From assembly GCA_003952965.2 (NCBI GenBank), contig CM025851.1:20398822-20462821 (forward strand): 64,000 nt of DNA, read 5' to 3'. A program made the translations under genes and the position numbers. Under the pieces are notes generated by a model. That model ran no database searches. It had not been told where the DNA came from and saw only the letters and a list, made by a program, of their open reading frames with translations. The stretch comes from Morella rubra. Lineage: Eukaryota; Streptophyta; Magnoliopsida; Fagales; Myricaceae. Positions 33,181 through 44,475 of this stretch are shown in pieces (the first letter of the stretch is position 1; each line of letters begins with the position of its first letter).

Positions 33181-34559
33181 TAATAATCCAATCTGAGTGG
33201 AAAGCTTAGCCAAATTCTCACCAACATCAGCGGCACAGTTATCAGGAATCGACACACTCAACTTATCGAGTCGAGTGGCCCGTACCTTGTCTAATGCAGC
33301 CCACTCCTACCACGCCGTCCAGAATTAGACGTGGCTGCAAAGACCAAAAAATGGATGCGATTGCATTTACATAATAAAACGTTATAAGGAAACATAACTA
33401 AAAAAAAGAAATACATGAAAAAGGTCAATACAACTTACATCCAGTACTGCTATGTGTCATACCCCCTAAGGATGGTGCAAGAGTAGGTTGTGATGAAGCA
33501 CGGTTTCAAAATCTCCAGATGCAGGGTGGAGGGTGTAGGAGCAGGCATCACTGGCACCAACTGGCTTCTCCGTCTACATGATGTTGTTGCTGCCTATTTC
33601 AAACACAATTATAATTCCAAAAAATAAGTTATGTTATACTAAAACTTAACATAGTCGCCTTAGAGTCAGATGTACCACATCGTTAATGACAGGGGGTGGT
33701 GATGAAGGGCATGGGGCAACCGCTCGTTGACGTTTCGCTCGGTTGGCATTGTCTCTCCACCTATTTCATACACAATTATAATGTTAGAATTTAAAAGAAA
33801 TTAGTAATATAACGTGTTCATTAATCAAATTAACATTTTTCCTTTACGATATATGTAGTTCAAGCTTTCTAAGACTTATTTCATTCTCACATTCAAGTCT
33901 CACGTTCCCCATCATCTCTCATGTCTGAACTGTCATTATCCGAACTCTCATGCAATAGAATTCAGTTTCATCAAACATATTCTGACAATACAAGTTTCAA
34001 CATTTGAAAAGCATGTTCTAACTTCAGAGTACATGTTTAAGCACACTGACACGAGTTCCAACAATAATATCATGAGTTCCCACTATATATTTCATGCAAT
34101 GGAATTCAGTTTCAACAAACAATAAAGCATTGAAACAGTTGCAAAGCATAGTTACAACTAAACAATATTCATTTTAACTTCAGAGTAAATGTTTAAACAT
34201 ACGTGAAATAAGTTCCAACAACAATCTTATTCGAGTTACATATAGCTCATGCGTTTCAACAACATATCCAAAATAGACAGAGTTGCAAAGCACAGTTACA
34301 ACATATAAATACTCAGTTTGAATTCAGATTTAAATAAGTTTCAACATGCAAATATACAATTCGGACTAATACAAATACGTTTCAACAACAAAATATGTAG
34401 TTCGAACTATGACGGACAGACCCAAATCTGCAGAAACCCAACGACTGAACAACCACGCCAAGGACCTCATCCAGACACCAAATCACAACAAGAACCATCA
34501 AAAACAAGATAGAAGTGTGTACAAGACATAGGAGAAGAGTGACTTACTCCACTGGCAAC

Positions 34560-34925
34560 AGATTCTTGAGGTCTTCACGACAAATCCCACCTTCAAATCC
34601 CATCTTCAAATCACCACCATACATTGGAATCAAAGCAAGGAAAACTGAAGTAGATGTGAAAGAAATACCTCAATGGCACTTCTGACCGGAGCTTGGCCGG
34701 AGACAAGCCTCTCAAATGCCTTCACACCTACAAAACCCACAAAACCCACGACGATATTGAGATTTTTCGAGCCACCCAAGACCCCAATATCCCCACAAAT
34801 TGCTAGCCCAATGTTTTCTTCAGTGTTGTCCTCGCTCACCACACCGTAGAACCTCCTTTGCCCAGCCGAACTCCCCCTTTTGTTTAGCAGCTTCGTGCAC
34901 AAATGGGTCTGCACGAAGCTGCTAA
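34560..34925 (-). other. Possible 5' exon of the CACTA gene and a perfect hairpin
   Basis: A minus-strand frame from about 34914 to 34660 ends at a plausible donor (GAG|GTATTTC), so it could be a leader exon of the transposase gene; the protein is not recognisable. At its upstream edge is a perfect inverted repeat: TTAGCAGCTTCGTGCA (34884-34899), a 10-nt loop, TGCACGAAGCTGCTAA (34910-34925). Confidence 0.4.
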
Positions 34926-35485
34926 GTTTTTTTTTAAGTTTGTGTTCCCAGTTCGAACTAGTATATATAGGTTCGGACTAAGATATTAAGTTGGACGACA
35001 CCGTTTGGTTCCCATTCGCTCAAGTTCGAACAATCTCACCTAGTTCGAACTTACGCAAGTTGGACGACACAGTTTGCTTCCACTCCGAAGAAATATATGT
35101 TCCAACTAGACTTATATATGGTTGGAAGTGTATATATACTGGTCTGCACTAATCATTACGACGTCGTTTATAGATATGATGGTTCGGACTTATATTGAAA
35201 TGAGTTCGCACTATATACACGAAGACGTAACTTATATTTGGCCCAGTTAGGACTTATTGTTCGTAGTTCAAAACGTAAAAAGGGACTACGATAATTTAAA
35301 AAACACGTATCAATTTACAATTCAATCACAATCCGATAACACTTTCTAATCATAAAAATAATGTGAGGAAAACATAATAGATACATCAATTTAAATTAGC
35401 ACTCCTTAACACATTAGATTGCAACATATATTAACACACGCGCTTGGGTTATTACTAATGTGTCAAGCCTAATATACATTTGCTT

Positions 35486-35802
35486 AATACGTCTTGCACA
35501 TCTATACTAATGTGCTCATAATATCACCGGGTTATCAAATTGTGTTAAACACATTCTAACAAAATTAATTTACCTCACATCAACTCACACAATGCTACAC
35601 TCATTATCAATGTCCTCAAGTTAGCATAATGATCTTCATCACTCAATACGTCTTGCACATCTATAGTAATGTGCTCATAATATCACCGGGTTATCAAATT
35701 GTATTAAGCACATTCTAACAAACTTAATGTACCTCACATCAACTCACACGTGCTACACTCATTATCAATGTCCTCAAGTTAGCATAACGATCATCATCAC
35801 TT
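35486..35802 (+). repeat. 159-bp tandem duplication within the CACTA element
   Basis: Two adjacent copies starting AATACGTCTTGCACATCTAT (35486 and 35645) differ at few positions. They are AT-rich and non-coding. Confidence 0.85.
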
Positions 35803-36699
35803 TATTGGTGTACATATGATCACAACATGGTAGGTACATGAAATAAAGATGACATTTAACGCACATTAGAGTACATGTGATAAAAATATGAAAGGTAAGT
35901 CGTAGTAAAATAATGAATTTAACACACATTACCATATAAATAATACAATGTCAATATATAGTTCACACTAACATATATTAGTGTGCACCAAAGAACACCC
36001 GGTTCGGACTACTACATCATCGTTCGCCCTCATCTGTACTAGTTCCAACTTAACATTCCGGGAAACAAAATTTGCGCGGTCACATGAAATTCAAATGAAA
36101 CGCGTGTTCGCACAAGATCATAACTTAGTGGGTACGCTTTAACCAGTTCGGACTACGTAATTCATGTGGACCCGTTCGCACTACATAGGAACTAGTCCCC
36201 ACGGACATCAAGGACGTTCGCACAAGGTGGAACGACATCGTTTTGCTATTTACTTCCATATAAAAATGTCAAATTTAACATGGCGCAAGGATTATCGCGG
36301 GAAAAAAATTTAAAAAGTGCAAACTAACGGAATATAGTGCGAACCTAACTATACGCGGTCCGAACTCTTTCTTCCGTTGAATCTAAATTCGTAAAGTCTA
36401 AACAGTTCGCACTTGGAAAATATTAGTTGGGATTTATATTCTCAAGTGCACACTAAGAGATAGCTAGTGCGGACTTAGACTTTCCAGTTGAAACTGCTTT
36501 TACACCATTAATACTTTTTTGCCTTGAATGTTTTTTGATAACGTAAATTAATTAAAAAAAAAGAGACATAGACAGTAAAAGTTAGTACAAATCAGTAATA
36601 TAAATAAAGATAACAATTGTCCATAAAGTCCATAAAGAAGTGTCCATCATATCCAAAATAAGTACAAAACCAAGGAATCCAACATATCCAAAATAAGTA

Positions 36700-37161
36700 C
36701 AAAATATCATTGTCCCAAAATAAGCACATAACCCAAAAAGAAGATATAAAATAAGAACTAGACTACGAAAGTGAATGAACGTCCTTTGCATCGCATCACC
36801 GAACCACTAAGGTCATCGACCTTCTTCCCTAACTTCTCTATCATCTCGTGCTGCTGTTCAAACTCTTTCTGACAAGATCCTCAAGCCGACCAAAACTTTC
36901 AAGAAGCTCAGTGGCCCAAGCGGATCTAGCTATATCATCTACCACTCCCTTAGCCCGTTTGAGCTGCGATCTGCTCTTCCTCAATGTCTCTATGCAGATC
37001 AGACCGGGAGGCTTTTGCCTGCCCTCCCCAACATGTGAAGGGACCTTAGCAGCATCCAAGAAGTTTGTCACACTTCTGTGTCCAAATGGCGTTGTTTCTT
37101 TTTTTATATATAGTACCCATAGTGCGGACTTGGAGATAGGACGTTCGGACAAGAAAGACAA
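36700..37161 (-). pseudogene. Unassigned frame in the CACTA element, helical C-terminus
   Basis: A minus-strand frame (37161-36841) encodes SVTNFLDAAKVPSHVGEGRQ and RSRSQLKRAKGVVDDIARSA, then LESFGRLEDLVRK. If the frame changes by one base near 36870, it continues as EQQHEMIEKLGKKVDDLSGS to a stop near 36760, a convincing coiled coil. No family is recognised. It may be the N-terminal part of a second element-encoded protein, or a captured host fragment. Confidence 0.35.
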
Positions 37162-38889
37162 GATATCTATCCAGATGTATGTATCTGCTAACGATACTAC
37201 ATTTCACAAGTCCGCACTATAGTAAAGAAAGTTAGCACTTTTATCCCTATTACATATGTTGCAATTAATATTAGTTCGGACTTACCTGATGCATTAAATG
37301 AAGGGTCACATCACATCGCGTCAATCTGCTCTAACAAAGTTAGAACTACATAGAAGCTAGTTCGGACTGGTTTAAATAAATCAAATTTTAGACAGGTGTC
37401 GAACATGGGGAGTTTTAACAGTCAAATCCCATATTAGTTCAAACTTATATATATGCAGTTCACACGTCGGACGTCGGTGCCAACTTTGTTCCGGATAGTC
37501 CCAACTTGAACATTATTGGGACACTTTTCTACTGTCCCAAAGCTTAGGAACTTCATTCATAGTAGTTGGAACTTATTTCTTTGTTGGGACCTTTAACCGT
37601 CCCAAAAAGGTAGTTCGAACTGACGGAAATAAGTTTGAACTTGCTGTATTTTTGGGACGAAATGTTGTCGTCCCAAGTTTCTTCCCACCAAATTCCCGCC
37701 ATTTTATTTGGACGGATGCTGGAAATCCGTCCCTAAAACCCTATCTTTAGGGACGGAAAGAGGAACCGTCCCTAAAGACATGGCTTGACACCCCTTTTGG
37801 GACGGTTCTTTTTTTGTGTCCCAAAAAGGGGCCTTTAGGGACGGTTTTGTGTCCGTCCCAAACAAAAACCGTCCCTAAAGGCAATTTTTCTTGTAGTGAG
37901 AGGTCATTTTTATTGATTTCTCAAAGAAAATAGCCGTTTAAAAGCTATTTAAAATGTACAAAAACAACTTCCAACAAATATCAATCAACCGCTATAAAAT
38001 AGTCCTTGCACCAACTTTCATAAACATTGAATTTTTTTCATACACTACCACTATAGACAAAACCATCTTGATTGACCGTTATACAAAATTGAGTGACTGC
38101 TAGAGACAGTGAGCCTTGTTCGTTCGCTACAAATAGATACAACCTATATAGTTCATTTTTTGTCAAATTTTCGATTCAAATTTAGTAAAAACTTATATTT
38201 AGGGTGCAATGTTACTTCAGTAGTTTGATAGTGAAATATCTCAAAGTTGGTAGTTTACGTTGAAAAATATGAGAATCAAGAATTTTTGGATTTTCTCAAA
38301 TTTGTATAAGATGTATAAATGCTCAAGTATATTTAGAAATGCCTTGAGAGGTCCTTTTTATTAATTTCTCAAATAAAATAGTCGTTTAAAAGCTATTTAA
38401 AACGTACAAAAACAACTTCCAACAAATATCTATCAACTGCTATAAAGTAGTCCTTGCACCAACTTTCATAGACTTTGAATTTTTGTCATACGCTGCCACT
38501 AGACAAAACCATCTTGATTGACAGCTATACAAAATTGAGCGACTACTAGAGACAGGGAGTCTTGTCCGTCCGCTAGAAATAGATACAACCTATATAGTTC
38601 ATTTTTTCTCGAATTCTCGATTCAAATTTAGCGAAAACATATATCTAGGATGCAACGTTAGTTCAATAGTTCAATACTGAAATATCTCAAAGTTGGTAGT
38701 TTAGGTTGTAAAGTGTAAATGTTCCCATAATTTAGGAGTGAAAAATGTATTTATTTTTATGAATAAGAATAGTAGCTAGATTTTCTTGAATAAGCTTTCA
38801 TTTCAAATCTTTCAAAACTATGTATAATTGCTTATTGAATTAATTAAAAGTGTATTCTCGAGTTTTCATTAAATTTGTCAAAAAAATAA

Positions 38890-39144
38890 AATTTTAATTA
38901 CAGATACAGTCCATGTGGTATTGATTTTTAATAAATCAGTCCCTAGGTACAACTTTGAACGGGAAGGTCCCTATAGTCCGTTTTTTATATATACAGGTTC
39001 TTTCGTCTATCAAAAGTTAGCCCACTAACAGGAATAGGGTCTAAGTTAGGCTATCCAACCTCAAAAATGAATATCTCAACCCCTAACCCATGTTAATTTT
39101 CTGTTAGTTGGCTAATTTTTTTTATGAACAAAAGGACCCATATG

Positions 39145-39177
<33 letters not shown>

Positions 39178-39260
39178 ACCACAGAAACCGTTCTATTCAA
39201 AATTATATCTGAGAGACTGATTTGTTAAAAGTTAATATCGCATGTACTATTTATATGTAC
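38890..39260. mobile_element. Inverted-repeat MITE, about 0.36 kb
   Basis: The left arm (ACAGTCCATGTGGTATTGAT and onward past AATAAATCAGTCCCTAGG) is mirrored on the right (CTGAGAGACTGATTTGTTAA to GCATGTACT). The arms are about 75-80 bp. A poly-A run at about 39147-39175 lies inside. The exact ends and target duplication are unclear. Non-coding. Confidence 0.55.
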
Positions 39261-39700
39261 TCAAAGTCAATCTAATAAAAATCAATCTCCTATCAAATTT
39301 ATAAAACTCCATCAACTTGTATTATCTACAATTTTTCAGAATTTTCAATACAATTCAACTATAAAAAATCTTATCAACTCATCTTATCCACACGTTTTCA
39401 TAAAACTCCAATAAAATCAATCTACTATTAAACAACCTTCAAACTCTCTACCAACTTTTCACAAAATCCATAAAAAGTTAAAACTCCAAAAAATTTCTCC
39501 TAGAACCTTGAAATATAAATTTTTTTGACATGCTAAACATCGCCAAATTTCTAGAGTGCCAGAAGACATTAATATGATATGCATCCAAAACAGTGTATTT
39601 TAGTAAAAAAAGAAATAAAACTTTGTGCTAAGAGCTCTTTTCAATTGTATAACGCTTGTTAAAAGAACTAAAACTTTGTTGACAATTATATTATTATTAT
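39261..39700. other. AT-rich intergenic DNA
   Basis: The region at about 39270-39500 read on the minus strand weakly resembles the left arm of the composite unit (AAAAGTTGGTAGAGAGTTTG), which suggests a shared interspersed repeat. No gene. Confidence 0.4.
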
Positions 39701-40214
39701 GGGAAAATTACACCGACTTCATTGGATTTTAGCCCTATATCAAAAGCCTCACTGGGTTTTAAAAAAATTTCAAAGCTCACTGGGTTTCTCATTTTGGTAT
39801 GAAAACTAGCTCAAGTCAACTCTGTTACTAGAGATAACGGAGCCCAGTCCACTTAAGTTAAATGTCAGGGCTAAAACCAATCGCTGGCTGCCACGTATTT
39901 AAAATTCCTTGTCTGCTCCATTGGGTTTCCCGTCTGTCACGACACATGCCATGTCTGAGTTAGTTTTGTATTACATGGTAGACGAGAGACCAAAGGAGCA
40001 AACAAGAAATTTTAAACATGTGGCAGCCAGCGATTGGTTTTAGCCCTAACATTTAACTTAAGGGGACTGGGCTCCATTATCTTTAATAATGAAATTGGCT
40101 TAAATTAGTTTTCAAACCAAAATGAGAAACCTAATGGGTTTTGAGATTTTTTTTAAAACCCAATAAGGCTTTTGATATTGAGCTAAAACCTAGTGTGCTC
40201 AATGTAATTTTCCC
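39701..40214. mobile_element. MULE-like MITE with long inverted repeats (514 bp)
   Basis: The ends GGGAAAATTACACCGACTTC and TCAATGTAATTTTCCC begin inverted arms of about 200 bp. The inner landmark GGCTAAAACCAATCGCTGGC is inverted as CAGCGATTGGTTTTAGCC. It is flanked on both sides by TATTATTAT, a 9-bp match as expected for MULEs, though the surrounding ATT repeats make chance possible. No coding capacity. Confidence 0.8.
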
Positions 40215-40877
40215 TATTATTATTATGAATATGTATAATGAAAAAGGAAAGTATATGTTTCTCCCCTCTTTCAGTTGGTGAGATCATCTCATTCGTTTCT
40301 TCTCCAGTATTTCTTATTTCCAAAGAGTGTATCTGTGACCATGTAAAAATGTGTCTTGTTTAGGATACTCCAATTTGGTGACATTAGTATATTCAATTAA
40401 CACTTAACAATTTGGTACTGCAATTCTTTTGTGAATCTTTCCCAAAACTAATGGAAACAGACCCACTGAACTCTCAGACGCGGAGAAAATTTGACTGAAT
40501 GGTGAAACTCAGAGCACGTCCTTTAAGAACCCCAAGGATCAATGCAGGTTCGAGTTCAAGCGCCTCGTGCGTACGTATAAATGTCCGTGTATGTGTGAGT
40601 GAGATTAAGAGCTCAAAGAGGAAGAGAGGTGGAAGAGGGAGAGGCCGCTTACCTTTCCTCTGGAAAGAAATGGCTCAAAATTTATCAGAAGCTAAAAACT
40701 TCAAGATTTCACTTAATTAATAAGCTACATGCTGTTATCATCTCTGAAAAGATACGTACAAGAGCTTTTTGAAGAATCCAAGAAGGCTCCCTACTGAACT
40801 GGGTTCGGGGCTTTGTTTAATTACAGCAGAATAGAGAATCTTCAGGACTTTCTGCCACTCTCTGCCACAAATTTCAG
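40215..40877. other. Intergenic DNA 3' of the membrane-protein gene
   Basis: Nothing recognisable, apart from the presumed 3' untranslated region of the minus-strand gene that ends at 40878. Confidence 0.5.
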
Positions 40878-41231
40878 TCAAGCCTCCCAGCTCTTTCCAG
40901 AAGCTTTGCACTTCAAAACCAGTACCAGAACCAAAAGGATCACAATTATGCCGCAAGAAGAACCGCCAACCCTGTGTATCCAGTAAGGATCAGGCCTGGC
41001 GAAGTACCGGTCTAGGTAACTCGACATAGAGATGGCCAAGATTAACACCAACAGCAGTAGAGGTAGCCAAGAAACAGAGCTGTCTGGCTCTTCTTCAAGT
41101 TCTGAATCACTCACTGGTCTTCGGTCGATATAGAGAGGAGAAAGCACGGCTAGAAGGGCCAAGCCTATTGCCACCAGCCTCTCGTATGAGGAGAACCTGC
41201 CCGTCCTGTACGCAGCGCCAAGCTCCTCCAT
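40878..41231 (-). CDS. Small conserved plant membrane protein, 117 aa, three helices
   Basis: A single-exon frame of 117 aa starts at ATG 41231 and ends at 40878. It has a short N-terminal region (MEELGAAYRTGRFSSYERLV), a first hydrophobic helix (about residues 19-36), an acidic loop DRRPVSDSELEEEPD, a second helix (about 54-71) and a third near the C-terminus (about 90-107) after YWIHRVGGSS. The motif YRTGR-SSYERLV-IGLALLA and the YWIHRVGGSSCGI segment look like a conserved, intron-less plant protein of unknown function; I cannot name its Arabidopsis counterpart. No transit or secretion signal is obvious, so the membrane is unknown. It lies tail-on to the repeats at 40.2 kb and 1.7 kb downstream of YLMG2 on the same strand. 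Confidence 0.8.
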   Translation of the reverse strand: MEELGAAYRTGRFSSYERLVAIGLALLAVLSPLYIDRRPVSDSELEEEPDSSVSWLPLLLLVLILAISMSSYLDRYFARPDPYWIHRVGGSSCGIIVILLVLVLVLKCKASGKSWEA

Positions 41232-41991
41232 TCAGGATGCAAATCTCTGGCTGCGTCGCTCCTTTTACTTTCTGGATGAGGAATGAAACCTTCTATGGCC
41301 AAGCGTTTGCGTAACAACAGGGATGCATGTTGGAGGAGTAGAAGTTACGACGGAAGGGACAACTCAATGGTCCATCCCTCCTGGGAATGACGATTGATAT
41401 GATTATGTTCTTTGAAACAGATTGCTGATCTTGGCTTGTTTTTAGACGGAATTTACGACTTGTTTGGAAGAGTCAGGAAAGGAGGGTCACTCTCCTTCAC
41501 TGCTTTATTCTCTTCGCAAGGAATCTGTACATAGCCATTAAAGTTATACTCCCTGCTTTGCAAGATAATGCGTTGGCGGCTTATTCATGAAGTCAGAGTT
41601 GTAATGTGGAGAAGCTCTTGGAAAGGGATGGACTATTCTGCATTGCCAATAATTTTAGTTTGATGCTGCCTGCATAATTGTTTGGAATCTGATTCTTTCC
41701 GAGTTACATGAATTTGTCCAGACAATTAACACTGTCGAAGGTCGTGGCAAAAGCAATTTTATATGTGATTTATAAGACCGACGTGCAAGGGCTTCTTAGT
41801 ATTACACATGGGAGGATAAATAGCCTAAAAGGGCAAGTATAGTCATGGATGCCAATTAGTTGTTGGCCCTGGTAAATTATGTCGTCGATTTTGACGTATA
41901 CGAGGGAGACTTCATACTCCAAGTTCCTCAGAAAGTGACCTAGATAACTTCTCCAGGAACGAGACGGTCATGGGTGTATTGGTCTGCATTC
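41232..41991. other. Upstream region of the membrane-protein gene
   Basis: It includes the promoter and 5' leader of the minus-strand gene. No repeat or second gene is recognised. Confidence 0.5.
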
Positions 41992-42640
41992 TTTTTTTTT
42001 TTTTAATCACAACAACTATAGAATATTATTGATTCAAGGAGGTTCAAAGACCTCAGTTACGGGCTTTAAGGGAGGTGTCAAATTCTCGGAGCAGCAACGG
42101 GCCAACGCGCAATGAGGCCTAACGGCTATGCATACCTAAACGAGCAAACTTAAGATGACCTATAATGGGTGACAAGCTGAAAGCATCAAAAAAAAGAAAA
42201 AATCGGACGGTGGAGTAGAACGTCAAAAGTGGCAGCTGGAGGGGGGTTAGCCAACAAAACTAGTCGTGCAATGAGATGCATATGGAAGCTCCGGGAGGCC
42301 CTAAGGATGGTCAAACGACGCGTGCTCATTGGAGAGGACCAGAAGCTGCTCAAAATGAGACAGAAAGGCATGGGAGCGTCAGATCCACGCGTCAGCAGGT
42401 CAGCAACAGCCTTGGACAAAGACGATCGTCGAACGATGCTCGAGCCATTCTCGTCGATCGTGTGCTTCAAAAATCTCTAGAAACGTTTAGATCTAAGCTT
42501 CAAGTGTGCCGAAAAAAAGCCCCAAAAGGTAACCGAAAAATGGGGTTTATAGAAAGATCTGGCCACCAAAGAGCAGATACCCGCTGCCGGAGATGGTCTA
42601 AAACTGGACAGAATCTAGTTTGCCAAAACCAATGTGAGAC
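41992..42640 (-). mobile_element. Possible LINE-type retroposed fragment with poly-A tail, minus strand
   Basis: A T13 run at 41992-42004 would be the poly-A tail of a minus-strand retroposon. Just upstream of it, on the minus strand, is GAACCTCCTTGAATCAATAA, typical of plant L1 3' ends. The GC-richer body to about 42640 has no intact frame in either direction. No reverse transcriptase part remains, and the 5' limit and target duplication are not resolved, so the class is inferred. Confidence 0.4.
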
Positions 42641-42948
42641 AACGGACCTCATCCTATTAGTAACAATAGACAAGTTCCTCGCAACGATATATCAAAATAA
42701 CTTGCATTGTCATTCTCATATTCAAAATGTGATGCCAAAAGAGGAGGCGGCAGCATATATTGCTGACTACAGAAAAGAACATAACTACCACGCTATAGCA
42801 GAAGGATTTCCGCAGTTCAGCCACAAGAAACCAAGGTAATAGCCGAAAGGTGATTACCCATTACTCGAACTACACTGGGATGCACATACTTCATACCTAG
42901 CAGACCCAGAAAATTTCAAGAGTGAAAAATTAAAAATAACAGAAGATC
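42641..42948. other. 3' flank of YLMG2
   Basis: A plus-strand frame ends in a compact polar segment (MPKEEAAAYIADYRKEHNYH) at about 42731-42839 that could be chance. Otherwise this is presumed 3' untranslated and intergenic DNA. Confidence 0.4.
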
Positions 42949-44475
42949 CTAATGGACACCACTGGAGCTCTTTGACCTGTTTCCTTGAAGCCTTCTCATC
43001 CATTTCTTCTGGGATGTGGTCACACTGGTCAAATTTGAAAGAGATGTAGGACGTTCTTCAGATGTGCCTAGCTTTGGGAGTTCAGCAGGAAGCGCAGAAG
43101 CAGTGCTGGTAAAGGCATTCAGAATCAGAAAGGCCAATATGGGAGATAAATCAAGAGTTCCTCCAAGTGGTGGTATAATTCCACGGAATATGTTCAAGTA
43201 CGGGTCACATAAAGTGCTGAATCAAGAAAAGAAAAAGAAAAAAGTGTCAATCTTTCATGTCATCATAGCAATTGGAAATTCAACACCATGACCTAAAGAA
43301 GCACGCAAACTGCCATCATTCCACAATATAAAACAGATTACAAGTTTTGGAAACCCCCTATTATAAACAAGAATGATTGACTTCACCACACAGGGTTCTT
43401 ATTCTGTCACTGCTAACCTGACCCTCATGGCAAAGGTGTTATGTTAATCATCTGTGTTGTAATCAAATTGGTCTTACAAGATTGTTAAATGAGTTTATTC
43501 ACTGACTTTTTTCTCATATGGCGCAATTGAATGGTTTATTTGCATCGTAATTAGAAATATAGGATGCCCACCTGAGGGGACTAACAATGGCAGAAGGCGC
43601 GTTAGGAAACCAGGTCAAAACAAGCCTGACAATCAGAAGCGTGTTATAGATGTTCAAGAAATTTAGGATACCATTAGCCACCACAAGCCCCGCCACTGAA
43701 TCTCCAGGCAAGACAGCAGCAAAATTGTGATTGGACAGAGAGTTCAGATTCCGGTAGTTCCTGCAGTTAATCTGAAGTAAAGGTCAACGAAGCACTCCTA
43801 ACGATCATGAAAATCAGAAAAGAATTTCAAAACCAGATGAAACATCAAAATGAACATTTTCTAGCTCCTTGAGAAGACACAGAAAAGATCTCTATAATGG
43901 ACCATTGGAAGTGTTGGAACATTCTAAATGACACCTTGCACAACCGAACATTGTTGCTTAGAGAGCCATAAAATTATGCAATGTCAATCAAGCAGTTGTT
44001 TAGTTTTCAAGATTACCCCAAGGTTCCAATCCAAAGTACGAAGCTTATTTTAATGCGAAAAAAAAAACTCTCGGATATATAATATCAGAGCAGAAAGCAA
44101 TCGATTCGTTAGATATTGGACATTGAGCCAGAAACATATACAAGCATGTTGCGAGAGAGAGAGAGAGAGAGATGCCTGTTGGCATAAGCCGCGAAATTCA
44201 GATGACCAAGAAAGCACTTTCTTGAGAACCGGATTTTCAGAAGCGAATAAGTGAAGAAATCTGAATAAATGATCCGCAGCTGACACAGCTGAGCTGCGAA
44301 GGTCTCGAAGAATAATGCTCGGACGAACAAAATTGCTAGACTTGCAGTTGGGGCTGGAGTTGGGTGGTCTCAGAAATGGCGTTTGAGTGAACGCCCAAGA
44401 CAGAACTACACGGCTCGGCGCGGACTTTTTCTCTTCATATTTCCTGCTCTCCGTGGATGACTCGTTGAGGGCCAT
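42949..44475 (-). CDS. YLMG2: YlmG homolog protein 2, chloroplastic (YGGT family), 3 exons
   Basis: The minus-strand exons are 44475-44176, 43771-43572 and 43216-42949, giving 255 aa. Joined, they read LCQQ|INCRNYRNLNSLSNHN, then PLS|TLCDPYLNIFRG. Residues 1-100 form a serine-rich transit-like region with FRFLHLFASENPVLKKV. The YGGT core follows: first helix GDSVAGLVVANGILNFLNIY through VRLVLTWFPNAPS, then the conserved CDPYLN-FRG-IPP-GG-LDLSPILAF signature with the second helix. It matches plant YLMG2, an inner plastid membrane protein; relatives (YLMG1) act in nucleoid distribution, and the role of YLMG2 is less clear. Intron 2 is GT-AG. Intron 1 appears to use a GC donor (CAACAG|GCATCT) next to a CT microsatellite. 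It diverges from PAA2 with 388 bp between the starts. Confidence 0.9.
44150..44172. repeat. GA/CT microsatellite at the YLMG2 exon 1-intron 1 junction
   Basis: A run of GA dinucleotides on the plus strand lies three bases inside intron 1, directly after the inferred GC donor. On the transcript strand it reads as a pyrimidine tract. Confidence 0.85.

Larger units (their letters stand above)
30643..37898 (-). mobile_element. CACTA (En/Spm-like) DNA transposon, complete ends, 7256 bp
   Basis: It begins CACTACAAGAAATTTGGCC and ends TTTTTCTTGTAGTG, giving a 12-bp perfect terminal inverted repeat. The 3-bp target duplication AGA flanks it (30640-30642 and 37899-37901). Both ends carry arrays of GGGACGG/CCGTCCC, and inside them many copies of AGTCCGAACT/AGTTCGGACT-like 10-mers in both orientations, the expected binding sites of a TNP1/TNPA-type protein. 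The only recognisable gene is a decayed Transposase_24 gene on the minus strand. No TNP2/TNPD transposase was seen, so the element could move only if supplied with enzyme in trans. Confidence 0.93.
30340..38720 (-). mobile_element. LTR remnant in reverse orientation, tandemly duplicated, split by CACTA
   Basis: Sequence before 30642 and after 37899 is similar in kind to solo LTR 2 (AGCCGTTTA-type and CCGCTATAAA-type phrases). A segment of about 443 bp is present twice: once split by the CACTA element (from about 30553 to 30642, then 37899 to 38263), and once intact (about 38264-38706). Boundaries of the original LTR are uncertain. Confidence 0.55.

Noticed and set aside
30643-37898. A TNP2/TNPD-type CACTA transposase
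   Set aside because: No frame on either strand shows TNP2 motifs; only the Transposase_24-type gene is visible.
42186-42839. Overlapping frames on both strands up to 187 codons
   Set aside because: They run through a probable retroposed fragment with a poly-A tail and have no family resemblance.
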